A stretch of DNA of 8,887 nucleotides from Actinomycetes bacterium (GTDB lineage: Bacteria > Actinomycetota > Acidimicrobiia > Spongiisociales > UBA5794). Of the stretch, positions 1-5,395 are shown in pieces. The notes beneath the pieces were generated by a model, which was not told the DNA's origin, did not search any database, and saw only the letters and a list, made by a program, of their open reading frames with translations. Numbering within the stretch: position 1 is the stretch's first letter; each line of letters begins with the position of its first letter. Location of the stretch: assembly GCA_024275815.1 (NCBI GenBank), contig JAJRYI010000291.1, positions 1 to 8,887 on the forward strand. Reading direction: 5' to 3'. Both the position numbers and the translations under genes were made by a program.

Positions 1-351
1 AAGATCGACGAGTTCGGACCAGGACTGTGGATGATCAACACCGGCTGGACGAGCGGGCCCCACGGTGTTGGGTACCGGATCAGGATCCCCCACACGAGGG
101 CGATGTTGAACGCTGCGCTCGCGGGTGAACTCGACGACGTCGAGTACGTCGAGGATCCGATCTTCGGCCTGTCGGTCCCGACCGAGATCCCCGGTGTTCC
201 GACCGACCTGCTCATGCCGCGGGGAACGTGGGATGACCCTGAGGCCTACGACGCGCAGGCAACGAAGCTCGCCCGCATGTTCAAGGAGAACTTCGTCCAG
301 TACTCCGAGGGTGTCGCCCAGTCCGTCGTCGACTCAGGCCCCCAGGCGTAG
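1..351 (+). CDS. pckA: Phosphoenolpyruvate carboxykinase (ATP), C-terminal fragment
   Basis: The reading frame is open from the first base of the window, so this is the 3' end of a longer gene; about 116 residues are visible of a family that is usually 520-540 long. ATP-type PEP carboxykinase converts oxaloacetate and ATP to PEP, CO2 and ADP, the entry step of gluconeogenesis, in the cytoplasm. The visible part matches the family's C-terminal lobe: a TGWTSGPHGVG segment, then RIRIPHTRAMLNAAL, then the PTEIPGVPTDLLMPRGTW stretch typical of the ATP-type and not of the GTP-type enzyme. The protein ends KENFVQYSEGVAQSVVDSGPQA, like other family members. The ATG at base 31 is internal and not the start. 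A strong hairpin follows ten bases after the stop. The nucleotide-binding P-loop and most catalytic residues lie outside the window. Recognition from the C-terminus alone is firm. Confidence 0.93.
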   Translation, partial: KIDEFGPGLWMINTGWTSGPHGVGYRIRIPHTRAMLNAALAGELDDVEYVEDPIFGLSVPTEIPGVPTDLLMPRGTWDDPEAYDAQATKLARMFKENFVQYSEGVAQSVVDSGPQA

Positions 352-360
352 AAGAGAGAG

Positions 361-402
361 AAGAGGCCGGACCACGGATTCCCGTGATCCGGCCTCTTCT
401 TG
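361..402 (+). terminator. Hairpin terminator after pckA
   Basis: Arms 361-377 (AAGAGGCCGGACCACGG) and 382-398 (CCGTGATCCGGCCTCTT) pair over 17 positions with one C/A mismatch and a 4-base loop. The element starts ten bases past the pckA stop. Only a weak pyrimidine tail (CTT) follows, so it is a long GC-rich hairpin, as is common in high-GC actinobacteria, rather than a classical U-tract terminator. Confidence 0.8.
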
Positions 403-442
403 CGTGTGATACTCGGGTCGTACGACCTGGGTTCCCACCCTC

Positions 443-491
443 CTCGCTCAAGGACTCGCGTGTTCTCCTGTCCCCCCCTCAGGGGGGACGG
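443..491. repeat. REP-like hairpin element, copy 1
   Basis: A perfect hairpin at 470-489 has arms GTCCCCCC (470-477) and GGGGGGAC (482-489) and loop CTCA, followed by GG. Upstream at 443-459 lies CTCGCTCAAGGACTCGC, which matches 14 of 17 bases of the corresponding flank of copy 2 (602-618). Hairpin plus conserved flank, in a non-coding gap between convergent genes, resembles a small dispersed palindromic repeat of the REP/BIME kind. Whether it recurs elsewhere in the genome cannot be seen here. Confidence 0.6.
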
Positions 492-523
492 CAGAGCGAG
501 GTACGAGCGATGCAGGGGGGAGG

Positions 524-536
524 GCGAGCCTGCGAG
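524..536 (-). repeat. Inverted partial copy of the REP-like flank
   Basis: GCGAGCCTGCGAG (524-536) is the reverse complement, with 12 of 13 matches, of CTCGCAGACTCGC at 606-618. It is preceded by a G-run (515-520). It lies between the two hairpin copies and looks like the remains of an oppositely oriented element. Confidence 0.4.
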
Positions 537-601
537 AACGACGTCGAAGGAATCCGCGCAATGAGTCTTTGCCGTACCGGGCTCGCGGGCTCGCGGTCCC
601 C

Positions 602-642
602 CTCGCTCGCAGACTCGCTTGTCCCCCCTGAAGGGGGGACGG
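602..642. repeat. REP-like hairpin element, copy 2
   Basis: A perfect hairpin at 621-640 has arms GTCCCCCC (621-628) and GGGGGGAC (633-640) and loop TGAA, followed by GG as in copy 1. The flank at 602-618 is CTCGCTCGCAGACTCGC. The hairpin ends 38 bases from the stop of the minus-strand M56 peptidase gene, so it could also end transcription of that operon. The rest of the 399-678 gap shows no convincing gene: the open frames there are repeat-derived and lack a supported ribosome site. Confidence 0.62.
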
Positions 643-678
643 AAGAACCGGAAGGCCGACGTCGCCGCCCTTCTCAGC

Positions 679-1548
679 TCACAGGATGAACAGGGTGAGT
701 CCGGAGGTCGCTACGGCCGTGAGCGTGAGAGCAACGCCGTAGAGCAGCGCCCGGCTCGATGACGAGCTGCCGGGCCGATCGTCGAGGGCTTGGAGTCGAT
801 CGACGATCGCGGCACCGGCGAAGCCGTTGGCGCCCAAAGGTGAGGGCACACCGCTCAACGCCAGGAGTGCACGCTTGGTCGAATGCGGGTCGGTCGTCTG
901 TGCGTCGGCCGCCTGCTCGATCGCGATCCTCGCGGAGTCGACGATCCGTGCCAGCAGTCCGATACGTCGGGCGAGAGGCGTGAACAGCCCGATGATCTGG
1001 AGATGAAGGTGGTGGCCCAGGTTCAGGTGAGCGATCTCGTGTTCCACAACCGACCGCAACTCGTCCCTTGTGAGGCAGTCGACCAGTCCCTGACTGACGA
1101 CCACTTGCTGGTGCCGCCCGCCGAGGGCGTACGCGAGCGGCTCTTCAGTGTCGATCAGCACAACGTCGATGCGGCCGATCTGTCTGTGTGCAGCAAGGGA
1201 TGGCTCGATGCGCAGCGCCCTCTCAGAGCGTCGTACGGCCATCCAGCCTGTGGTGAGCACGACGGTGAGCGCTGCTAGGAGCGTTGCCGATATGGCACTG
1301 ATGAACGCATCCCAGGGCACGATGTGGTGTGTCACCACCAGGCCACCGTCGATGGCCAGGATGAGGGCGATCCCGCAAGCGATGAGCGCAGCTAGGAGCA
1401 GTCCGGTGCCCGCCAGAAGCGACGCCAGGTTGAACCTCGTGTGCTCGATGGGTCGCAGTCCCCGCCACAGGACGCGGGCGAGGATCGGCAACGTCACGAG
1501 TGCGATCGCGGCGACGATCACGAACTCCGAAAGCGACTCGCCGATCAT
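679..1548 (-). CDS. M56-family (BlaR1/MecR1-type) membrane zinc metallopeptidase
   Basis: A 289-residue integral membrane protease. Hydrophobic segments at about 7-29, 41-66, 80-105 and 267-288 give the four-helix BlaR1-like layout. The catalytic loop between helices 3 and 4 should face the cytoplasm. It carries the zinc motif HEIAH (170-174), and EQAAD (211-215) probably supplies the third ligand. In BlaR1/MecR1 systems this domain leads to cleavage of the partner repressor and relief of repression. There is no extracellular penicillin-binding sensor domain: the protein ends just after helix 4, so the signal is not evidently a beta-lactam. Its start overlaps the end of the repressor gene by 4 bp (ATGA), a sign of translational coupling; an AAGGAG lies about 14 bases upstream, too far to be a good independent site. 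The family call is firm; the substrate being the neighbouring BlaI-type protein is inferred from gene pairing. Confidence 0.9.
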   Translation of the reverse strand: MIGESLSEFVIVAAIALVTLPILARVLWRGLRPIEHTRFNLASLLAGTGLLLAALIACGIALILAIDGGLVVTHHIVPWDAFISAISATLLAALTVVLTTGWMAVRRSERALRIEPSLAAHRQIGRIDVVLIDTEEPLAYALGGRHQQVVVSQGLVDCLTRDELRSVVEHEIAHLNLGHHLHLQIIGLFTPLARRIGLLARIVDSARIAIEQAADAQTTDPHSTKRALLALSGVPSPLGANGFAGAAIVDRLQALDDRPGSSSSSRALLYGVALTLTAVATSGLTLFIL

Positions 1549-1895
1549 GATTCGTCCAGGTACTCCTTCAGTCGGCGACGCTCAGAGGCAGAGAGGTGCT
1601 CCGTGAACCTTGCAAGGGCCACCGACCGATCGCCTGCGGCGTCGAGGATCTCTTCCATCTTCTCTGCTGCATGCTCGCTTCGGGTGGCAGCGGGGCGGTA
1701 CGAGTACGCCCGTCCGGCCTTGTCACGTTCGAGCCTTCCCTTGTTCCACAAGCGCGTCAGGATCGTCATGACAGTGGTGTATCGGACGCTTCGCTCGGGC
1801 GGCAGGGCATCGCGCACCATGCCGGGGGTCATCGGCTCGTCACTGTTCCAGAGAACGTCCATGATCGCGTTTTCCAGGAACGGGTCTCGTGCCAT
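1545..1895 (-). CDS. BlaI/MecI/CopY-family transcriptional repressor
   Basis: A 116-residue cytoplasmic DNA-binding protein. The winged helix covers roughly residues 6-68: a helix with IMDVLW (11-16), the segment MTPGMVRDAL, the recognition helix with YTTVMTILTRLWNKG (39-53) and the wing RDKAGRAYSYRP, all diagnostic of the family. The C-terminal part (about 72-115) should be the dimerisation region. ALARFTEHLS (93-102) aligns with the BlaI/MecI segment containing the Asn-Phe cleavage site; here the pair is Arg96-Phe97. It is first in an operon with the M56 peptidase. The start has a clear GAAGGAAGG ribosome site, and a TAGAAT -10 box plus a 17-bp dyad lie upstream, suggesting autorepression. 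Three more copies of the dyad precede ccdA and ccmF, so these are its likely targets. The family is certain; the regulon is inferred. Confidence 0.93.
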   Translation of the reverse strand: MARDPFLENAIMDVLWNSDEPMTPGMVRDALPPERSVRYTTVMTILTRLWNKGRLERDKAGRAYSYRPAATRSEHAAEKMEEILDAAGDRSVALARFTEHLSASERRRLKEYLDES

Positions 1896-1917
1896 GAAGC
1901 CTTCCTTCGATGATCCA

Positions 1918-1947
1918 ATTCTACGACAATGCGTCGGACATCAACAA
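1918..1947 (-). promoter_or_regulatory. Predicted promoter of the blaI-M56 operon
   Basis: Read on the minus strand, TAGAAT (1918-1923) matches the -10 consensus at 5 of 6 bases. With an 18-base spacer, TTGTTG (1942-1947) is a plausible weak -35. The -10 lies 23 bases upstream of the repressor ATG, and a GAAGGAAGG ribosome site sits between them. The predicted operator 1922-1938 overlaps the -10 and spacer, the right place for autorepression. Confidence 0.55.
1922..1938. promoter_or_regulatory. BlaI-type operator, box A (autoregulatory)
   Basis: TACGACAATGCGTCGGA is an imperfect dyad: half-site TACGAC, 5-base spacer, half-site GTCGGA (reverse complement TCCGAC, 5 of 6 pairing). It shares spacing and the fixed AC..AC / T / GT / A positions with boxes B-D. 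It is the weakest of the four in its right half. Confidence 0.5.
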
Positions 1948-1993
1948 CTCACAACGCAGGGAAACGGTCCAGTGGCGGGGAGTGACAGGATAC

Positions 1994-2020
1994 TCGACTG
2001 CAAATCCACACTACTACGCT
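1994..2020 (+). promoter_or_regulatory. Possible promoter of ccdA
   Basis: TCGACT (1994-1999) and TACGCT (2015-2020) form a weak -35/-10 pair with a short 15-base spacer. TACGCT fits the TANNNT pattern and is also the proposed -10 of ccmF. The start of transcription would then fall within a few bases of the ATG at 2031, giving a leaderless or nearly leaderless message. TATGTA (2020-2025) is an alternative -10. Confidence 0.35.
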
Positions 2021-2028
2021 ATGTAATA
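2012..2028. promoter_or_regulatory. BlaI-type operator, box B (ccdA)
   Basis: TACTACGCTATGTAATA is a dyad of half-sites TACTAC and GTAATA (reverse complement TATTAC, 5 of 6) with a 5-base spacer. It ends two bases before the ccdA ATG and covers the predicted -10. It is identical to box C at 14 of 17 positions. Such a position would block RNA polymerase directly. Confidence 0.62.
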
Positions 2029-2030
2029 AC

Positions 2031-2759
2031 ATGTCCGGTCTGCTACTCCCCTTCTTCGCTTTCGTCGCAGGAGTCGTGTCGTTCAGCTCGCCGTGTAGCC
2101 TGCCGCTGATACCTGCGTACCTCTCCTACATGACCGCTCTGCCGGTCGATCACCTCGACGATCGTGCCTCACGGCGGGCCGTCCTGCGGGCCTCTCTGCT
2201 TTTCGTTGCAGGTTTCACGCTCGTGTTCACACTGCTTGGCGCTTCCTTCGCTCTCGTCGGGTCGGTACTCCTGCGAAACGTCGACATCATCACCCGGGTG
2301 GCGGGTGTGGGTATCATCGCCATGGGGTTCGCGATGCTCGGCCTACTGAAACTCCCCGGGTATCACCGCGAGTTTCGATTCGACATGTCCAAGGTCGCCC
2401 GCGGCCAGCGAGGTGCGTTCCCGCTCGGCATGGCCTTCGCTATCGGGTGGACTCCGTGCATCGGGCCGATCCTCGCCACGATTCTCGCCGTGGCAGGGGC
2501 GACGCAGACCGTTGCGTACGGTGCGTTCCTGCTCATGATCTACTCGCTCGGCCTCGGTATCCCCTTCATCTTCGTTGCGTTGGGGTTCCACCGTGCCAGG
2601 GGGTCACTCGAGTGGCTCAAGCGCCACGGTGTGCTGATCGAGCGGATCGGCGGTGTGATGCTCATAACGGTCGGGTTGATGTTCGCAACCGGTGTGTGGC
2701 GAGCCATCTTCGTGCCGCTCCAGTCCATGTTCGCCAAGCTCGGCTGGCCTCCGATCTGA
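2031..2759 (+). CDS. ccdA: CcdA, cytochrome c-type biogenesis thiol-reducing membrane protein
   Basis: A 242-residue polytopic membrane protein of the CcdA/DsbD-beta family. It moves electrons from cytoplasmic thioredoxin across the membrane to extracytoplasmic thiol proteins such as CcmG and CcmH. The two redox cysteines are present in family motifs: Cys22 in SFSSPCSLPLIPAYLSYM and Cys143 in IGWTPCIGPILATIL. About six hydrophobic segments are visible, near 5-30, 52-80, 88-107, 131-156, 162-182 and 205-228. The ATG at 2031 is the only sensible start, because the first motif begins within 20 residues of it. No Shine-Dalgarno sequence precedes it, and the bases just upstream are a predicted repressor site, so translation may be leaderless. 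It lies upstream of ccmF, which has its own predicted promoter. The family is clear; role in cytochrome c maturation is supported by the neighbours. Confidence 0.93.
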   Translation: MSGLLLPFFAFVAGVVSFSSPCSLPLIPAYLSYMTALPVDHLDDRASRRAVLRASLLFVAGFTLVFTLLGASFALVGSVLLRNVDIITRVAGVGIIAMGFAMLGLLKLPGYHREFRFDMSKVARGQRGAFPLGMAFAIGWTPCIGPILATILAVAGATQTVAYGAFLLMIYSLGLGIPFIFVALGFHRARGSLEWLKRHGVLIERIGGVMLITVGLMFATGVWRAIFVPLQSMFAKLGWPPI

Positions 2760-2776
2760 CCATCACCGGTCGCGCT

Positions 2777-2806
2777 TTGGCGATATCCTGAGCTATCAAC
2801 TACGCT
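2777..2806 (+). promoter_or_regulatory. Predicted promoter of the ccmF-ccmH-ccmG operon
   Basis: TTGGCG (2777-2782) and TACGCT (2801-2806) are separated by 18 bases, an acceptable sigma-70 layout. Transcription would start near 2813, about 30 bases before the leader ORF. Box C covers the -10 and box D covers the start site. Reading through from ccdA is also possible, since no terminator is visible in 2760-2790. Confidence 0.5.
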
Positions 2807-2814
2807 TTGTAGTA
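2798..2814. promoter_or_regulatory. BlaI-type operator, box C (ccmF promoter, upstream site)
   Basis: AACTACGCTTTGTAGTA contains perfect 5-base arms ACTAC / GTAGT around the spacer GCTTT. Within the 17-bp frame shared by the four boxes the half-sites are AACTAC and GTAGTA. It overlaps the predicted -10 box. Confidence 0.65.
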
Positions 2815-2829
2815 CGACATTGTGTAGTA
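2813..2829. promoter_or_regulatory. BlaI-type operator, box D (ccmF promoter, downstream site)
   Basis: TACGACATTGTGTAGTA has half-sites TACGAC and GTAGTA (reverse complement TACTAC, 5 of 6) with a 5-base spacer. It shares its first two bases with the end of box C, so the dyad centres are 15 bp apart. It ends six bases before the AGGAGG ribosome site at 2836-2841. Confidence 0.62.
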
Positions 2830-2845
2830 ATACGCAGGAGGACTC

Positions 2846-2905
2846 ATGCGGGTACCGAACCACCGGTCAGGTCGGGTTTCTACGACGGATGGCGGTGCTC
2901 CATGA
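2846..2905 (+). CDS. Short leader ORF translationally coupled to ccmF (putative)
   Basis: A 19-codon frame encodes MRVPNHRSGRVSTTDGGAP. It has the best ribosome site in the area, AGGAGG (2836-2841), four bases before its ATG. Its TGA overlaps the ccmF ATG in the sequence ATGA, while ccmF itself has only a weak GGATGGCGG nearby. No in-frame start for ccmF lies near the strong ribosome site, so ribosomes loading there would translate this ORF first. The peptide has no signal, membrane segment or cysteine and resembles nothing I recognise, so its translation may matter more than its product. A simple alternative is that it is an accidental frame in the 5' leader. Confidence 0.5.
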   Translation: MRVPNHRSGRVSTTDGGAP

Positions 2906-4956
2906 CCGGACTCATCGGGTACATCGGAGTCGTACTGGGCCTCGTCTCATCGTTCGCTCTGGTCATCGTTGGCTTCAACGGTCTGCGATACTCGGACCGC
3001 CTCCCGACATCGGCGCTCAGGCGTGCGGTCTACGGGCTGGCGGCCGGATCGGCCATCTCGTTCATCGCCCTGGAGGTCGCCCTCCTCAGTGATGACTTCT
3101 CGATCGCTTACATCGCCAATCGTTCGGCCACCGTTACACCGTTCCTCTTCAAGATCGCCTCTGCGTGGGGTGCGCTCGAAGGCAGCATCGTCCTGTGGGG
3201 TCTCGTGTTGGCCGGCTTCACCTTGTGGGTGTTCCTCAGCATCGCCCGGAGAGGTAAGCCGGACCCGCTCGGCGTCGGTGCACTTGCGGTCATGGGTGTC
3301 GTATCCGTGTTCTTCTTCGGGCTCATGGCAACCGTTGCCACCCCGTTCTCACCGTGCATCGACCCCGCCACCGTCGGCTGCCTCGAGACAGGCTCGATAC
3401 CCTGGGCCGCAGGTGTTGCATCCCTCGAGGGATGGGGCCCGAACCCGCTCCTCCAGAACCACTTTCTCGTGGCGGTCCATCCTCCAACGCTGTACATCGG
3501 GTACGTGGGGCTGACGGTTCCCTTTGCGTTCGCCATCTCGGCCCTGATTCTCGGTACGACCGGTTCTGCGTGGCTACGCAGAACCAGGCACTGGACGCTG
3601 ATCGCCTGGATGTTCCTCACCATCGGGATCGTCGTCGGCGGCATCTGGTCGTATGAAGTGCTCGGCTGGGGAGGCTTCTGGGCATGGGACCCGGTCGAGA
3701 ACGCGTCGTTCATGCCGTGGCTCATCGCAACCGCCTTCCTGCACTCCTCCATCATCCAGGAGCGGCGAGGCATGTTGCAGTCGTGGAACTTCTCGCTCAT
3801 CATCACCGCGTTCGCTCTGACGATTCTCGGAACGTTCCTCACGAGATCCGGTGTGATCAACTCGGTGCACTCCTTCGCCGAGAGCCCGGTCGGTCCACTG
3901 CTCCTGTGGTTCTTGATGTTCGTGCTCATCACATCGTTCGGACTGTTCGCTGCTCGATCCCCGCACATAGGCTCACCGAAGCGCCTCGACTCGCTCATGA
4001 GCAGGGAGGGCATCTTCCTCGGCAACAACCTGCTGCTATCGCTGTTCGCATTCGTCGTCCTTGCAGGAACGCTCTACCCGATGGTCGTCGAGGCGGTCAC
4101 CGGCGATCGTGTCAGCGTCGGCCGACCGTTCTTCGATCGCCTCGCTCTTCCCATCGTGTTCGTGCTGCTGATAGCGATGGGAGTCGGGCCGATCACCCCG
4201 ATGAGGGTGGCCGGTGCCAAGATCCTCTGGGAGCGTCTCCGCACACCGATCCGGATAGCGCTCGGTGTCACTGCTGCCACCGTGTTGCTCGGGTACCGGG
4301 GCGCATGGCTCCTCCTCACCGTACTCGTCGCGAGTTTCGTCATCGCAGCGATCCTCCGCCACCTCGTGGTGTTGGCTCGCAAGGCAGCTACCAAGCAGGA
4401 CTCATCGACGGCTTCTGCCGCCCTGCGCCTGATGCGGAAGGATTCGAGGTACTGGGGAGGGCAGATCGCACACATCGGTGTCGCGCTCCTCGCCCTCGGG
4501 ATCGGCTTTTCAGCCAACCTGACCGTCGACGACGTTCTGTCCCTCTCGCTTGGCGAGACGGCCTCGGTAGCCGGGTACGAGATCACCTACGTCGAACGGG
4601 TCGTTCGTCAGGAACCCGGGCGGGTCATCGATGGGGCGACGTTGCGGATCGAGAGGAACGGATCGGTGTCGACTCTCGAGCCTCGCATCATCAGCTTCCC
4701 GCAGCAGACCAACCCCATCGCGACACCGAGCGTCGCCATGGGGATCAGGGGAGACCTCTACACGACGCTGAACTCATTGGACGCGAACAGCGCGTCGATC
4801 CGCGTGCTGTGGTTCCCGTTCATCTGGCTGGTGTGGGTCGGGTCCCTCCTGACCGCATTTGCAGCGCTGTGGTCGCTCCTCGTGCCTAAACCCGCCCGGC
4901 GTGCGGTGTTGCCGCCGGACGTGAGCGTCGGGGTCGGGGCAGACCATGTCGAGTGA
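2902..4956 (+). CDS. ccmF: CcmF, cytochrome c heme lyase subunit
   Basis: A 684-residue membrane protein of the CcmF/NrfE heme-handling family (E. coli CcmF is about 650 long). It attaches heme to the CXXCH cysteines of apocytochrome c outside the membrane, together with CcmH. The tryptophan-rich heme motif is WGGFWAWDPVENASFMPWL (256-274). Conserved histidines are visible at 193 (AVHPP), 281 (FLHSS), 323 (SVHSF) and 524 (WGGQIAHIGVALL, matching the heme b ligand region). Many hydrophobic segments occur, with a soluble segment at about 545-630 and a final helix near 635-660. I start it at 2902: this gives an N-terminal helix as in the family and an ATGA overlap with the leader ORF, whereas the longer frame from 2692 would run back through ccdA and the promoter. 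Its end overlaps ccmH by 11 bp. It is CcmF rather than CcmC by length and by the C-terminal extension. Confidence 0.94.
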   Translation: MTGLIGYIGVVLGLVSSFALVIVGFNGLRYSDRLPTSALRRAVYGLAAGSAISFIALEVALLSDDFSIAYIANRSATVTPFLFKIASAWGALEGSIVLWGLVLAGFTLWVFLSIARRGKPDPLGVGALAVMGVVSVFFFGLMATVATPFSPCIDPATVGCLETGSIPWAAGVASLEGWGPNPLLQNHFLVAVHPPTLYIGYVGLTVPFAFAISALILGTTGSAWLRRTRHWTLIAWMFLTIGIVVGGIWSYEVLGWGGFWAWDPVENASFMPWLIATAFLHSSIIQERRGMLQSWNFSLIITAFALTILGTFLTRSGVINSVHSFAESPVGPLLLWFLMFVLITSFGLFAARSPHIGSPKRLDSLMSREGIFLGNNLLLSLFAFVVLAGTLYPMVVEAVTGDRVSVGRPFFDRLALPIVFVLLIAMGVGPITPMRVAGAKILWERLRTPIRIALGVTAATVLLGYRGAWLLLTVLVASFVIAAILRHLVVLARKAATKQDSSTASAALRLMRKDSRYWGGQIAHIGVALLALGIGFSANLTVDDVLSLSLGETASVAGYEITYVERVVRQEPGRVIDGATLRIERNGSVSTLEPRIISFPQQTNPIATPSVAMGIRGDLYTTLNSLDANSASIRVLWFPFIWLVWVGSLLTAFAALWSLLVPKPARRAVLPPDVSVGVGADHVE

Positions 4957-5395
4957 AACCCGGCGCATCGCGGGGATCATCTCGACGGTGATCTTTGCGG
5001 TGATCGTCGTCATCGGATTCACACTGGCCCCGACCACCGAAGCGGACAGGGTCGTCGCGATCGGCAATCGGATCATGTGCCCGGTGTGCCAGGGCGAGTC
5101 CATATCGACCTCGCCGTCGGAGACAGCGCGGGCGATGTTGGACGTCGTGGCAGACAAGGTTGCTGCAGGTGAAAGCGACGAGGAGATCATCACGTACTTC
5201 GTGGCGTCGTACGGCGAAGCGATTCTTCTCGATCCACCGTTCGCAGGTAAGACGCTGGTGGTGTGGCTCCTGCCGATACCCATCGTCATCCTGGGGGCGT
5301 GGATGGCGGTTTCGCGCCTTCACCGATCAGTGCCGATTCCAGACCCAACACGAGAACGAGAGCGGGCCGGGCCGATCACAGGAGGTGAGCGATGA
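4946..5395 (+). CDS. ccmH: CcmH/CycL-type apocytochrome thiol oxidoreductase
   Basis: A 149-residue membrane-anchored protein. A hydrophobic helix lies at about 8-28, then a short domain facing outward with the CcmH motif NRIMCPVCQGESI (redox Cys45 and Cys48). The helical stretch ASDEEI-like GESDEEIITYFVASYGEAILLDPP (76-98) is typical, and a second helix follows at about 103-121. CcmH keeps or presents reduced apocytochrome cysteines to CcmF for heme attachment. The CPVC pair corresponds to the RCxxC motif of the family, here with Met in place of the Arg before the first Cys. The C-terminal TPR domain found in some E. coli-type fusions is absent. It overlaps ccmF by 11 bp and ccmG by 4 bp, so all three are surely cotranscribed. 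Confidence 0.92.
   Translation: MSSETRRIAGIISTVIFAVIVVIGFTLAPTTEADRVVAIGNRIMCPVCQGESISTSPSETARAMLDVVADKVAAGESDEEIITYFVASYGEAILLDPPFAGKTLVVWLLPIPIVILGAWMAVSRLHRSVPIPDPTRERERAGPITGGER

Noticed and set aside
417..426. GTCGTACGAC palindrome, resembling half of the 17-bp dyad
   Set aside because: It is a 10-bp continuous palindrome with no 5-base spacer and lies past the pckA terminator, away from any promoter; it does not fit the operator frame.
384..689. Open frame of 101 codons on the plus strand in the pckA-M56 gap
   Set aside because: It runs through the REP-like hairpins, has no ribosome site and its composition follows the repeats; it also overlaps the end of the M56 gene.
2692..2901. Upstream extension of the ccmF frame to an ATG at 2692
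   Set aside because: It would overlap 68 bp of ccdA in another frame and translate the promoter and both operator boxes; the extra 70 residues have no family likeness and no ribosome site.
3108..4028. Long minus-strand open frame of 306 codons opposite ccmF
   Set aside because: It is a shadow of ccmF: high-GC codon bias keeps the opposite strand open, and the product shows no coherent domain.
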